Assembly (NCBI RefSeq): GCF_047948215.1
Contig: NC_134460.1
Span: forward strand, 12,707,501-12,771,500
Direction: 5' to 3'
DNA from: Lycorma delicatula
Lineage: Eukaryota; Arthropoda; Insecta; Hemiptera; Fulgoridae
Length of the DNA: 64,000 bases
Shown: positions 45,945 to 57,970 of the stretch, one piece after another
How the letters are laid out: each line of letters opens with the position of its first letter
Position numbering within the stretch: the stretch's first letter is position 1
The notes under the pieces: generated by a model
Seen by the model: the letters and a program-made list of their open reading frames with translations, nothing else
What the model was told of the DNA's origin: nothing
Database searches by the model: none
Position numbers and translations under genes: made by a program

Positions 45945-46808
45945 ACTTTACCCAACAGCAACCGCATTACACAGGTAGCGGCGGACGCCGTCTCTGTGAT
46001 GCACAAGCTTAGGAGGATTGGTCGGAAGGATTACGGGCTGTCGGGCAGTCATTTTTACATGGTGTACCGGGGTGTCTTCGAAAGTATGACCTCTTATGCT
46101 GCGTCCGTTTGGACGCATAGATTGGACAGAAATCGAGCACTTATTCAAAATTTAAGGAGTGCTCAGCACAGATCCTTAGTTGTATTCAATGTTGTTTTTA
46201 AAACAATCTCCTACGAGGCTACCACCGTTTGGGAAAGGCTCTCCCAATCGATTTAGCGGTGAAAGTTCAGGCAGCCATGTTGAAGTTGCGAAGAGGTAGG
46301 GTGGCCAAGGCATTTGGGATGCGGTTTCGAGCCGGGCCAGTACCGGAGCGGAACCGTAATCACAATGTTCTAAATTTCGAACAGTTGCCCATCTCCCACC
46401 TGTGGAGGTGGCTTTGCAGCCTCGCGATGGTTCCAAGGCGGCAAGAGTGGCTCGCCACGAGTAATGGTAGATTCTTGTATAGATTTATACAGGACTACAG
46501 GGATGGTACGCCACCAGTTCGTTTTTAAGGGCAACGGGGATGCTCTGCAACCACGTGAATTTAAACCATAATTTGTTTCGGTTCCGCTTGGCAACTGATT
46601 AGATGTGCGTCTATGGGAAGGTCCAGTCGAACGAACACACGATGTTCGGCTGCCCAGCTCTTGGGGGGGGGTGGGGGGGGGCTAGAGCTCAGGCCACCCT
46701 GGAAGTTAGAGGTCAAGTTACCGTCCTTGCTCAACACTCATTTGCGCGTGGTTGAGCGTATCCCTAAACTTGTTCGCGCCGGCAATTTATGTTTACTAAT
46801 TTTCTAGT
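45945..46808 (+). pseudogene. R1-clade-like ORF2 C-terminal region, decayed
   Basis: Frame 45930-46253 includes VMHKLRRIGRKDYGLSGSHF, YMVYRGVFESMTSYAASVW and NLRSAQHRSLVV. One frameshift near 46230 leads to 46229-46528 with LPIDLAVKVQAAMLKLRRGR and FEQLPISHLWRW. A further shift near 46530 leads to RFRLATD-stop-MCVYGKVQSNEHTMFGCPAL, the terminal Cys/His zinc-binding stretch. The segment order matches the post-RT part of R1-clade elements (the YRGVFE...TSYAASVW region is distinctive). RT motifs lie upstream of the surviving part. A G-rich run at about 46667-46681 may have helped disrupt the frame. Confidence 0.7.
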
Positions 46809-47215
46809 ATTCTAATTAGACTAAAATAATCTATTTCTTCTTTTTATGAAAAAAGAAAGACCTAAGTTTGTGGATTTTGTTTATAAAAAGCGTGTGTTAA
46901 ATTAACGTGAAATAAATCTTCAGTTTATTGGGTTTATCAATAATTGATTAAGAATTTTTTTATTTACTTTTTTATAAGTCAGACTAATTTACAGTTTATT
47001 TTAATGTGATTTCATCTATCAACCGATTTGTTTACGACATGAAAATTAGTTTTTATTTAAATTCTGAACGTTCTAGAATAGATCTGACAAACAATTAAAA
47101 TAACTGGAAATGAAGAAAATATAGTTGCATTTTTACACGCCAGTGGACTTCTTAAAAGTCTATAAAATGGAAGTTTAAAGCTGTGGTAAAAGATACTCTA
47201 AGCGGTAGTTTTATA
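46809..47215. other. AT-rich DNA between two R1-like fragments
   Basis: No gene or repeat was recognised. Confidence 0.5.
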
Positions 47216-47816
47216 TATACATTTAAGGGAGTCTCGAAGCGTGGCACGTATAGTGACGGGAGGTAGCCCTCTTGCCTAGGCCATTTTGGCTCACCTGCAT
47301 TCAAGAGCAGTGAGTCGGGGTGTGTCCGATGATGGCATGGGGGACCCTCAAGGGTGGATTGAGGGCGCGAGGCTATGGGTGTACGCCGTGCATGCCTATG
47401 GCCTGATATAAGAAGGATTCAACTGCCACGGCACCCTGGCACGACTGATATACTGCTCAACGGCGGTTCTGGTCGCCCCGAGGGTGCTTAAGCAAACTAT
47501 AAATGAGACTTCGTAGAAGAAAGAAAGATATGGTATTGATAAGATTAATTTTAATTTTAATTTCATGGTCTTTTGAGAACCTATCTCAAATTTTAATATT
47601 GGGGCCCTTTACATCCCGTAAGTGTTTGTGATTGTCCTTGTCTTTCATGTTTTAATGTTTATTGTGAAGTTTGTGTTTTTAAATAAAATGTAAGGGCCCT
47701 TTACACCCTTACATATGACGATCCTAATGGAGATAATAATTTCTTTTAAAGAATGTGACGAGGGCTAATGACCTTAGCAGTCAATGCCCGTAAAAATTCA
47801 GTTAAAAAAAAAAAAA
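47216..47816 (+). mobile_element. R1-like 3' untranslated region fragment
   Basis: This non-coding segment begins sharply GC-rich (AGTCTCGAAGCGTGGCACG) and ends AGCAGTCAATGCCCGTAAAA followed by a poly-A tract (about 47804-47818). The ending GAGGGCTAATGACCTTAGC is of a type I associate with 3' ends of R1-clade elements in insects. It includes an internal direct repeat, GGGCCCTTTACA, at 47603 and 47694. There is no coding content. It may belong to a different insertion from 45945-46808, since AT-rich DNA separates them. Confidence 0.5.
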
Positions 47817-47824
47817 AATAACTG

Positions 47825-48470
47825 TATTAATTGTTTTTAACAGGTTATGAAATTGCATTGTACATTTTAACATTTTTATTTAAAAAGAGTAATAATAATA
47901 AAATTAGAAATATTTATCTAACGTACATTGTATTATAAAGAATATAAATAATCGCCAAAAGTATTAATTTAAAATGAAAATATAGTATCGATATAAAATT
48001 ATAAAAGTAAAATTATAATTGTCTGATTAATACTAACTGAAATACAAGTAATTTATACAATAAATTCATTTATTAAATTTATTCTCTTTCAAGAGTGATG
48101 AAAAATCACGCAAATTTATAATTCCAAAAAAAAAGCTGGTTCGTTGTAACTAAGAGCGAACTGTTCTGTAACAAAATATAAACGTTTCTGATCCGTAATA
48201 TACGATAGCGAGTCAACAGTAAACAAGCTGAATCCCATCAGTACAGAGAACAGCCGCTGCACTACGGCGCGTGTGTGCGTGGTCAGTTGGTTGCACGTAC
48301 GCATAGCCTGTCAAGTGCTCGGTGCTGAATGTAAGTAGTGCATTTATTATTGAATATTTAAAATTAACTACTAACAATTAATTTACGTATAACGAATAAT
48401 AATCGATTAACTAAGGTTGTACCTTTTATCCGGAACGGTTTCAAAGCGGAGTACATATTTTAACTTTAAA
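47825..48470. other. AT-rich intergenic DNA
   Basis: No gene was recognised. The minus-strand frame at 48116-48304 has no motif. Confidence 0.5.
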
Positions 48471-48472
48471 TC

Positions 48473-48625
48473 CTCCTGGCGGACCGGTAGCGACTTGGCT
48501 TTCATCCGGAAGCCCCGGGTTTGAATCCCGGTCAGGCGTAACAATTTTCTTACGCTATAAATTTCCATATTCTTATTATCACGCACAAGTTTCTTTGCAA
48601 GCTTCTGTAGTGAATTAAGTTATCG
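48473..48625 (+). mobile_element. SINE-2 copy (tRNA-derived)
   Basis: The head contains box A TGGCGGACCGG (48477-48487) and box B GGTTTGAATCC (48518-48528). It can be drawn as a weak tRNA-like fold with a 5-bp anticodon stem (GGCTT/AAGCC) and a T-arm CCGGG/CCCGG. It continues with a body shared with the copy at 49.55 kb (CAGGCGT..., ACGCTA.AAATTTCCAT and CAAGCTTC in the same order), so I call a SINE and not a tRNA gene. An A-run at about 48627-48640 could be its tail. Confidence 0.65.
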
Positions 48626-48639
48626 GTAAAAAAAAAAAA

Positions 48640-49548
48640 ATCAAGGTCAAGACTTAATGAACGGAGGAGTTTTATTAAAAATAGGCTGGCATTCATTTTT
48701 TAATTTGTATCTGTATAACTAAATGTGACAAAATGATTTATGTTAATGTAACTAAGATTAATTATATTGATTATTTCTTTTAAATTAACCTTAAAAGATA
48801 AAAGCGTATAAAAATAATACTAATGACTTTTATATAAGAAACACTAGTATAATTATGAACTTATTTTGTGAGATATTTTTTTTAACTTCCGTTACTCTGT
48901 TCTTTAATCTTTCTCTGTACCAACTTGTTAATACAGATGAACGTAAGGTTTTTTTTTTATTCAGGCCTATTATGAATACTTATTTGTTGTTAGCCTCTTA
49001 CTAACCTATAATCATATATAATTTACAACAATCTTGGCTCTTTATGGAAGAAAAAATTCTTCTAACATTATAATATCCATATATTTTTTTTCCTAAAAAA
49101 GTATTTTTTTAAAAAATAAACTTCATTTAATTAAACATAATAAAAAGATAAAACTGATTTAAAATAAAATCATTCCTTCGATATTTAGTATGATGTAGGA
49201 TTAAATTCATTGTTTCAATTTACATTATTTATTTATCTTTTAATATATTTTAGTTGTTTTGTAATGATTCCATTAGAGCCAAATATCAAAAGGATTCTTA
49301 AGTTCCTTTCATTTATTTACCTTTATTATTTTAATTTCAAATATATGATCTGATGCTTATTAGAGTAAATATTTAACGCGAAATAATGAATTCTGAATTT
49401 TTAATTTGATAATTTAACAAAGAGAGAAAGAAATGTGATATAGCAGTAAAATTAAATTAATTAATTTTTATAGTTTTAAAATATAAAGGAAGCAGGGTTA
49501 GTTTTCTTTTATAATCACAAAATAGCTACATTAAATAAATAATGGCGA
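48640..49548. other. AT-rich intergenic DNA
   Basis: No gene or repeat was recognised between the two SINE-2 copies. Confidence 0.5.
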
Positions 49549-49549
49549 T

Positions 49550-49700
49550 CTTCGTGGCTGAGTGGTTGCGTCTCGGCCTCTTTTCCGGAGCTCATGAGTT
49601 CGAATCCCGCTCAGGCGTGGTATTTTTCAGACGCTAAAAAAATTCCATTTCCATCTCCCACTCTTCAAGCTTATTTGGTATCATAGTGCAAAAAAAATTG
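49550..49700 (+). mobile_element. SINE-2 copy (tRNA-derived), second
   Basis: The head has box A TGGCTGAGTGG (49555-49565) and a near-consensus box B AGTTCGAATCC (49597-49607). The body repeats CAGGCGT, ACGCTAAAAAAATTCCAT and CAAGCTT in the order seen at 48.5 kb. It ends in an A-run (about 49690-49696). This head is the closest to a functional RNA polymerase III promoter of the three SINE-2 copies. Confidence 0.7.
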
Positions 49701-49704
49701 AAAA

Positions 49705-50104
49705 TACAGTAGAATAATAATATTAAAACAAAAAATAAAGGTTAATTAATTAAAAGAATAACTCGTGTAATTGAATAAATACTATACAATAAACATTTAC
49801 ATAAGAAAACCAAAGAAAAAATAAAAAGAAACGAAAATTAATTAAATTTCCGAAGGCGTAGTTATACGCCTGCATAACAGACGTATAATTACTATGTTTT
49901 TCTTAAAGAAAACAAAGAAATATCTTTGACTTAAAAATAAAATAACGGAAAAGAGAGGCAAAGGAGAATAATAGTTAAATAAAATGAACAAACTACATAG
50001 TTAAAATGATGTGAATTAAAATAAATATAAATTCCTACATCAAAAAAATGCTACAATTCCCGAATCCGTGGATTTATTTACGCAGTTACGTAAATGCCGA
50101 ATAG
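49705..50104. other. AT-rich intergenic DNA
   Basis: No gene or repeat was recognised. Confidence 0.5.
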
Positions 50105-50114
50105 AGAAATATTG

Positions 50115-50393
50115 TTAACCCACCGGGTCGGTCTAGTGTTGAACGCGTCTTCCTAAAACTGCTGATTTGGAAGTCGAGAGTTCAAGACCTACTAAAGTCA
50201 GTTATTTTTACGTGGATTTGAACACTATATCGTGGATACCGGTGTTCTTTGGTGATTGGGTTTTAATTAACCACTAATCTCAGGAATGGTCGAACTGAGA
50301 CTGTACAAGACTTACACTCATACATATCATCTTCAGAAGTATTATCTGAGCGGTAATTATATCGGAGGCTAAACGGGAAAAAGAAAGAAGAAA
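50115..50393 (+). mobile_element. SINE-1 copy with TSD
   Basis: The element starts in the CCCACCGGGTCGGTCTAG head and runs through the SINE-1 body to GGCTAAACGGGAAAAAGAAA. The TSD is AGAAATATTG (50105-50114 and 50394-50403), and may extend to 15 bp with one mismatch. The box B region is altered (GTTCAAGACC) and about ten bases around the CCAGCGTTC segment are missing compared with the 16.1-kb copy. The tail keeps GGAGGCTAAAC, the same end seen inverted in the tandem array. Confidence 0.9.
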
Positions 50394-50403
50394 AGAAATA
50401 TTG

Positions 50404-50735
50404 ATAACATTAATTTTTCAAGTTAACAAAGGGTTAAAAATTGTTTTTTTTTGTAAAATTATTTTTATTTTTAGTTCATTTTAAGATTTTTAAATCTTTC
50501 TGTTAAAACAATATTTCGTTATGGTAATTTTAAAATATTTTTATATCTTGCTTTCTGTTTTTTGTAAGTTAGAAGTACAAATTTTAATCAAAAGTTTATT
50601 AGTGCAATGTTTTTTGATTGTAAGAAGGAAATATTTAATATGTAGTTTACACAAATATATTTAATTTAACCTAAAAATAAAAGGCACATTTAGTTTGTTA
50701 AACGATCATCAGCAGTATTGAGGCTCTCTCTTTTT
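50404..50735. other. AT-rich spacer before the SINE array
   Basis: No gene was recognised. The left edge of the array lacks the TTAATATATACC spacer that separates the internal units. Confidence 0.5.
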
Positions 50736-53598
50736 CCTGTTTAGCCTCCGGTAACTACCATTTATTTAATACTTCAGAGGATGAATGAGGATGATATGTA
50801 TGAGTGTAGTCTTGTACATTCTCAGTTCGACCATTCCTGAGATGTGTGGTTAATTGAAACCCAACCACCAAAGAACACCGGTATCCACGATCTAGTATTC
50901 AAATCCGTGTAAAAATATCTGTCTTTACTAGGACTTGAACGCTAGGCAGTTAATATATACCTTTTTTTTTCTTTTTCCTGTTTAGCCTCCGGTAACTACC
51001 GTTTAGATAATTCTTCAGAGGATGAATGAGGATGATATGTATGAGTGTAGTCTTGTACATTCTCAGTTCGACAGTTCCTGAGATGTGTAGTTAATTGAAA
51101 CCCAACCACCAAAGAACACCGGTATCCACGATCTAGTATTCAAATCCGTGTAAAAATATCTGTCTTTACTAGGACTTGAACGCTAGGCAGTTAATATATA
51201 CCTTCTTTTTTTTCTTTTTCCTGTTTAGCCTCCGGTAACTACCGTTTAGATAATTCTTCAGAGGATGAATGAGGATGATATGTATGAGTGTAGTCTTGTA
51301 CATTCTCAGTTCGACCATTCCTGAGATGTGTGGTTAATTGAAACCCAACCACCAAAGAACACCGGTATCCACGATCTAGTATTCAAATCCGTGTAAAAAT
51401 ATCTGTCTTTACTAGGACTTGAACGCTAGGCAGTTAATAAATACCTTTTTTTTCTTTTTCCTGTTTAGCCTCCGGTAACTACCGTTTAGATAATTCTTCA
51501 GAGGATGAATGAGGATGATATGTATGAGTGTAGTCTTGTACATTCTCAGTTCGACCGTTCCTGAGATGTGTGGTTAATTGAAACCCAACCACCAAAGAAC
51601 ACCGGTATCCACGATCTAGTATTCAAATCCGTGTAAAAATATATGTCTTTACTAGGACTTGAACGCTAGGCAGTTAATATATACCTTTTTTTTTCTTTTT
51701 CCTGTTTAGCCTCCGGTAACTACCGTTTAGATAATTCTTCAGAGGATGAATGAGGATGATATGTATGAGTGTAGTCTTGTACATTCTCAGTTTGACCATT
51801 TCTGAGATGTGTGGTCAATTGAAACCCGACCACCAAAGAACACCGATATCCACGATCTAGTATTCAAATCCGTGTAAAAATAAGTTAATATATACCTTTG
51901 CTTTCATTTTCCTGTTTAGCCTCCGGTAACTACCGTTTAGATAATTCTTCAGAGGATGAATGAGGATGATATGTATGAGTGTAAATGAAGTGTAGTCTTG
52001 TACATTCTCAGTTCGACCATTTCTGAGATGTGTGGTCAATTGAAACCCGACCACCAAAGAACACCGGTATCCACGATCTAGTATTCAAATCCGTGTAAAA
52101 ATATCTGTCTTTACTAGGACTTGAACGCTAGGCACTTAATATATACCTTTTTTTTCTTTTTCCTGTTTAGCCTCCGGTAACTACCGTTTAGATAATACTT
52201 CAGAGGATGAATGAGGATGATATGTGTGAGTGTAGTCTTGTACAGTCTCAGTTCGACCATTTCTGAGATGTGTGGTTAATTGAAACCCAACCACCAAAGA
52301 ACACCGGTATCCACGATCTAGTATTCAAATCCGTGTAAAAATATCTGTCTTTACTAGGACTTGAACGCTAGGCAGTTAATATATACCTTTTTTTTCTTTT
52401 TCCTGTTTAGCCTCCGGTAACTACCGTTTAGATAATTCTTCAGAGGATGAATGAGGATGATATGTATGAGTGTAGTCTTGTACATTCTCAGTTCGACCGT
52501 TCCTGAGATGTGTGGTTAATTGAAACCCAACCACCAAAGAACACCGGTATCCACGATCTAGTATTCAAATCCGTGTAAAAATATATGTCTTTACTAGGAC
52601 TTGAACGCTAGGCAGTTAATATATACCTTTTTTTTTCTTTTTCCTGTTTAGCCTCCGGTAACTACCGTTTAGATAATTCTTCAGAGGATGAATGAGGATG
52701 ATATGTATGAGTGTAGTCTTGTACATTCTCAGTTTGACCATTTCTGAGATGTGTGGTCAATTGAAACCCGACCACCAAAGAACACCGATATCCACGATCT
52801 AGTATTCAAATCCGTGTAAAAATAAGTTAATATATACCTTTGCTTTCATTTTCCTGTTTAGCCTCCGGTAACTACCGTTTAGATAATTCTTCAGAGGATG
52901 AATGAGGATGATATGTATGAGTGTAAATGAAGTGTAGTCTTGTACATTCTCAGTTCGACCATTTCTGAGATGTGTGGTCAATTGAAACCCGACCACCAAA
53001 GAACACCGGTATCCACGATCTAGTATTCAAATCCGTGTAAAAATATCTGTCTTTACTAGGACTTGAACGCTAGGCACTTAATATATACCTTTTTTTTCTT
53101 TTTCCTGTTTAGCCTCCGGTAACTACCGTTTAGATAATACTTCAGAGGATGAATGAGGATGATATGTGTGAGTGTAGTCTTGTACAGTCTCAGTTCGACC
53201 ATTTCTGAGATGTGTGGTTAATTGAAACCCAACCACCAAAGAACACCGGTATCCACGATCTAGTATTCAAATCCTTGTAAAAATAAGTTAATATATATAT
53301 TTGCTTTCATTTTCCTGTTTAGCCTCCGGTAACTACCGTTTAGATAATTCTTCAGAGGATGAATGAGGATGATATGTATGAGTGTAAATGAAGTGTAGTC
53401 TTGTACATTCTCAGTTCGACCATTTCTGAGATGTGTGGTCAATTGAAACCCGACCACCAAAGAACACCGGTATCCACGATCTAGTATTCAAATCCGTGTA
53501 AAAATAACTGACTTTACTAGGACTTGAACGCTGGAACTCTCGACTTCCAAATCTGCTGATTTGGGAAGACGCGTTCCCCACTAGACCAACCCGGTGGG
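50736..53598 (-). repeat. Tandem array of 12 SINE-1 units with a higher-order repeat
   Basis: Twelve head-to-tail units start (at CCTGTTTAGCC) at 50736, 50977, 51220, 51460, 51701, 51911, 52162, 52402, 52643, 52853, 53104 and 53314. Units are about 240, 210 or 251 bp long. Each is a SINE-1 body in minus orientation. All but the last lack the 5' tRNA-like head; most stop shortly after box B (GGACTTGAACGCTAGGCA), and the 210-bp type stops earlier. They are joined by a TTAATATATACC plus T-rich spacer. Units 4-7 (51460-52401) recur as units 8-11 (52402-53313) with an exact 942-bp offset for the four starts, making a higher-order repeat. The last unit keeps the complete tRNA-like head. Confidence 0.95.
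53314..53598 (-). mobile_element. Complete SINE-1 at the end of the array
   Basis: On the minus strand this unit begins AACCCACCGGGTTGGTCTAG and contains the palindromic anticodon arm, a good box B (GTTCAAGTCC) and the full body. Its outer flank AAGTTAATATATACCT (about 53599-53614) is also found as the spacer between array units. It is the likely source copy, or the only copy that kept its head. Confidence 0.9.
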
Positions 53599-53614
53599 TT
53601 AAGTTAATATATAC

Positions 53615-54330
53615 CTATTTTTTCTTTTCTTAACGGTTCGTTATCGATTTCAATAGGTATGTGTGTGATCACTCTTTGTCTCAGATTTTGATTTTGATTT
53701 CGGATTCCGATTTAAGCATCGTTAGAGGATTAGAAAAGTATAGGAATGGCCGCGATCGGCTGTCGGGTTCACCTGAAAATGGCCGCCAGAAGTAAAATCT
53801 TGTAATAATCTTTACACAATAACGACGTAAGCTATTAACTTGGTACAAACGCACTAATTTAAGGTTCAGTAAAATATATAGATATAAATTTTGTAAATCA
53901 ACTGTAACACCCTAAAATGGTGGAAAAACTAACATTTCAAAATTGAAAAAATAAAATATACCATAAAACCGCTAAAACACGAAGTAAATAAATTATATTA
54001 ACTTAACGTAAATAGAAGTTAGAAATAATTTTGTTAGAAATTTATTATTATTTGAGAGAACAGCAATAATAATAATGATAATGTTCGGTCAGGAAAGTCT
54101 AACTAGAATTTTCATTGATAATCGTTTTAGATTACGCGTGTAGATTTAATCAAAGATATTTTTAGGGAATTAAGATACGCTTGTAATATTCTGATTTCTT
54201 TCAATAATTGGTTAGCCCTACTCTCTTTTTTTAACATGAATAAATTATGCAGTATTTAAAAAATACTACAAATGAAATATTTATTACACATAAATTGTGC
54301 AGCACTGGCCGGTAAGGGCTCACTTGGCAC
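53615..54330. other. AT-rich intergenic DNA
   Basis: No gene was recognised; 53740-53800 is locally GC-richer without a recognised motif. Confidence 0.5.
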
Positions 54331-54405
54331 GCCCGTCCGTCTAGCCAGGGGGTTGCGCCTCCTGGACTCTCGACGCGTTCGTGTCCCCCCCATGTTTGTG
54401 AGAAT
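54300..54405 (+). repeat. Possible degenerate tRNA-like SINE head
   Basis: A short GC-rich island contains a box A-like TAGCCAGGGGG (about 54342-54352) and a box B-like GCGTTCGTGTCC (about 54377-54388). The spacing is about right for RNA polymerase III promoters. It does not match SINE-1 or SINE-2 closely and there is no clear body or tail. It could be a third tRNA-derived element or chance. Confidence 0.3.
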
Positions 54406-54409
54406 ACTA

Positions 54410-54930
54410 AGTAATTCATTAAACAAAAAGATTAGTTATTTTACTTAATTATATTCCTGATGCCTTAGTAACAGAAATATAATGAATTAATACATATATA
54501 TATTATATATGTACTCGTACATCGTTTGTATAAAGAAGGAAGGTGCATCTGTATTTATTTATTTTTATAAAATTTCAAAAAACTTATGTCTGCAATAGTT
54601 CTTTCTTTTTTTGTACTGTAGATAGTACACAATAAAATTGATTATACAATTAGTTCATTTTTTTTCACTGGATGCACTTCATTCAAAATAAAAATGTGAG
54701 CACGTATAAAAAACCAACGCACCATCCTTTTTTATTGGAGAGATTCCAAAAATATGTATGGAGCGATGTTTTCTCGTTATCAAAATCATTTTTTATTTTT
54801 TTTTAATAATTTGCATTCTACCTAAAACTTTAAACAAATAAAATAAACTTCCCAAAATAAGATTTAAATCTTACACAATTTATATATATATATATATTTT
54901 TTTTAATTCGATTAAAAATCTACTAATTTT
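54410..54930. other. AT-rich intergenic DNA
   Basis: No gene or repeat was recognised. Confidence 0.5.
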
Positions 54931-54934
54931 ACTA

Positions 54935-55711
54935 TTTTTTTTTTTTTGTCTTCAGTCATTTGACTGGTTTGATGCAGCTCTCCAAGATTCCCTATCTACT
55001 GCTAGTCGTTTCATTTCAGTATACCCTCTACATCCTACATCCCCAACAATTTGTTTTACATACTCCAAACGTGGCCTGCCTACACAATTTTTCCCTTCTA
55101 CCTGTCCTTCCAATATTAAAGCGACTATTCCAGGATGCCTTAGTATGTGGCCTATAAGTCTGTCTCTTCTTTTAACTATATTTTTCCAAATGCTACTTTC
55201 TTCATCTATTTGCCGCAATACCTCTTCATTTGTCACTTTATCCACCCATCTGATTTTTAACATTCTCCTATAGCACCGCATTTCAAAAGCTTCTAATCTT
55301 TTCTTCTCAGATACTCCGATCGTCCAAGTTTCACTTCCATATAAAGCGACGCTCCAAACATACACTTTCAAAAATCTTTTCCTGAGATTTAAATTAATTT
55401 TTGATGTAAACAAATTATATTTTTTACTGAAGGCTCGTTTAGCTTGTGCTATTCGGCATTTTATATCGCTCCTGCTTCGTCCATCTTTAGTAATTTTACT
55501 TCCCAAATAACAAAATTCTTCTACCTCCATAATCTTTTCTCCTCCTATTTTCACATTCAGCGGTCCATCTTTGTTATTTCTACTACATTTCATTACTTTT
55601 GTTTTGTTCTTGTTTATTTTCACGCGATAGTTCTTGCGTAGGACTTCATCTATGCCGTTCATTGTTTCTTCTAAATCCTTTTTACTCTCCGCTAGAATTA
55701 CTATATCATTT
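54935..55711 (-). mobile_element. LINE-A copy 9, 5'-truncated at the catalytic motif
   Basis: The T-run (54935-54947) and shared 3' terminus are present. The minus-strand frame is open from the 5' break to 54952, reading DIVILAESKKDLEETMNGID and then the C-terminal domain to AASNQSND. The break falls inside the FADD motif, leaving only its last Asp, so the polymerase site is gone. Residues upstream of DIVIL in the longer open frame (up to 55836) come from AT-rich flank and are not part of the element. At the break, 55702-55731 forms a 13-bp inverted repeat. Confidence 0.92.
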
Positions 55712-55851
55712 ATATTACTATAAATGATATAATATGAATATATACTATAATATGAATATAAATATATATTCATATTACTATATAATTTTACTATAAATGC
55801 TATTATCATTTTATCTAACATAACTAAAATTTGCAATTTTAAGCTCTAGGC

Positions 55852-56700
55852 CAGTGTTTCTCAACCTGTGGGGCGCGCGCCCCCCTACGGGAATGTGATT
55901 ATATCGAAACGAAAATGTTATTAAAAAGATTTATTAATATATTGAAAAGAAAGCAAAACAAAATATTTTCTGACATAATAAATAATAAAATACACATTTA
56001 CACTGATATAATACACTTTCTTATAAATAGGATTGTATCTACTGCACAATGTATTTCACCATACAATGTATTTAACTTATCATTACTAATTTAAGAACAA
56101 AGTTCAGTAATTATTAGTGACTCCCTTGGGCGTGTCTTGAAGAGCAAAGTTTTTCAAAGGAAGGTTTAATATTAGAAATAGACACTTGAGTTCTTTTTCT
56201 ACATTTGGCTTAGACCTCTATTTTGTCTTCAAAGCAGAAAATTCGGTTTCCCAAAGGTAAGATGTTGAAAACGGTAATAGTATACGAAACGCTCTTGTTT
56301 TCAGTGAAGAAAATCCACCCACCCCTGCCCAAAATTCAAAGAATGATTTATTACTAAATTTTCTTTTGATTTTGCCGCTTGTATGAAGTTTATGAAGATT
56401 TCTTCTTCGGCAATTGAAAGTCCTTCGGGAGTATTTTGAAATGGATCCCTAACCCGCTCGTAACTTATGGCCAGGTTGTCGTCAGCAAGAAAATACTTTT
56501 TAAAATTATTTGTCGGCACGGCTATATAATTTTCAACCGCTACAAAAACAACTTTCACATGTTGTTCTTCAGTCTTGCAAGTTTTAACACATTTATCCAC
56601 ATCGGCAAACATTTCTAGGTATTTTGCGTCGATTGGAGACCGCCAGAAATTGCAGTTTGCCGTGCCTGCAAGTCTATGTTAGGATCCTTCAATAAATCAG
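55852..56700 (-). pseudogene. hAT-type transposon 3' part, decayed transposase
   Basis: The plus-strand left end CAGTGTTTCTCAACCTGTGG (55852) is a classic hAT terminal inverted repeat. On the minus strand above it, the frame 56301-56612 includes EMFADVDKCVK, RVRDPFQNTPEGLSIAEEE and LNFGQGWVDF. A second frame at about 56215-56285 reads FRILLPFSTSYLWETEFSAL followed by KTK-stop. This is the order of the C-terminal dimerisation region of ZBED/SCAND3-like hAT transposases, where LPF.TTYLCE..FS is conserved. Homology fades upstream of about 56700. The opposite terminal repeat was not found. Stops and frameshifts make it non-functional. Confidence 0.65.
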
Positions 56701-56709
56701 GATTCTTGG

Positions 56710-57970
<1,261 letters not shown>

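Noticed and set aside
48473..48540. tRNA gene
   Set aside because: Box A and B are present, but the acceptor and D stems pair poorly and the following body is shared with another copy. It is a SINE head.
49550..49620. tRNA gene
   Set aside because: The promoter boxes are good, but the cloverleaf is weak and it shares a body with the 48.5-kb copy.
51857..53460. Three 66-codon minus-strand frames with near-identical protein as a gene family
   Set aside because: They fall at the same place in successive SINE array units, so the open frames are a by-product of the repeat.
50736..53598. CRISPR-like array
   Set aside because: Units of 210-251 bp are near-identical throughout, with no unique spacers, and match a eukaryotic SINE.
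54952..55836. 294-codon frame as one protein
   Set aside because: Its first 45 or so residues (Tyr/Ile/Asn-rich) come from AT-rich flank. Only the part from DIVILAES onward is LINE-A.
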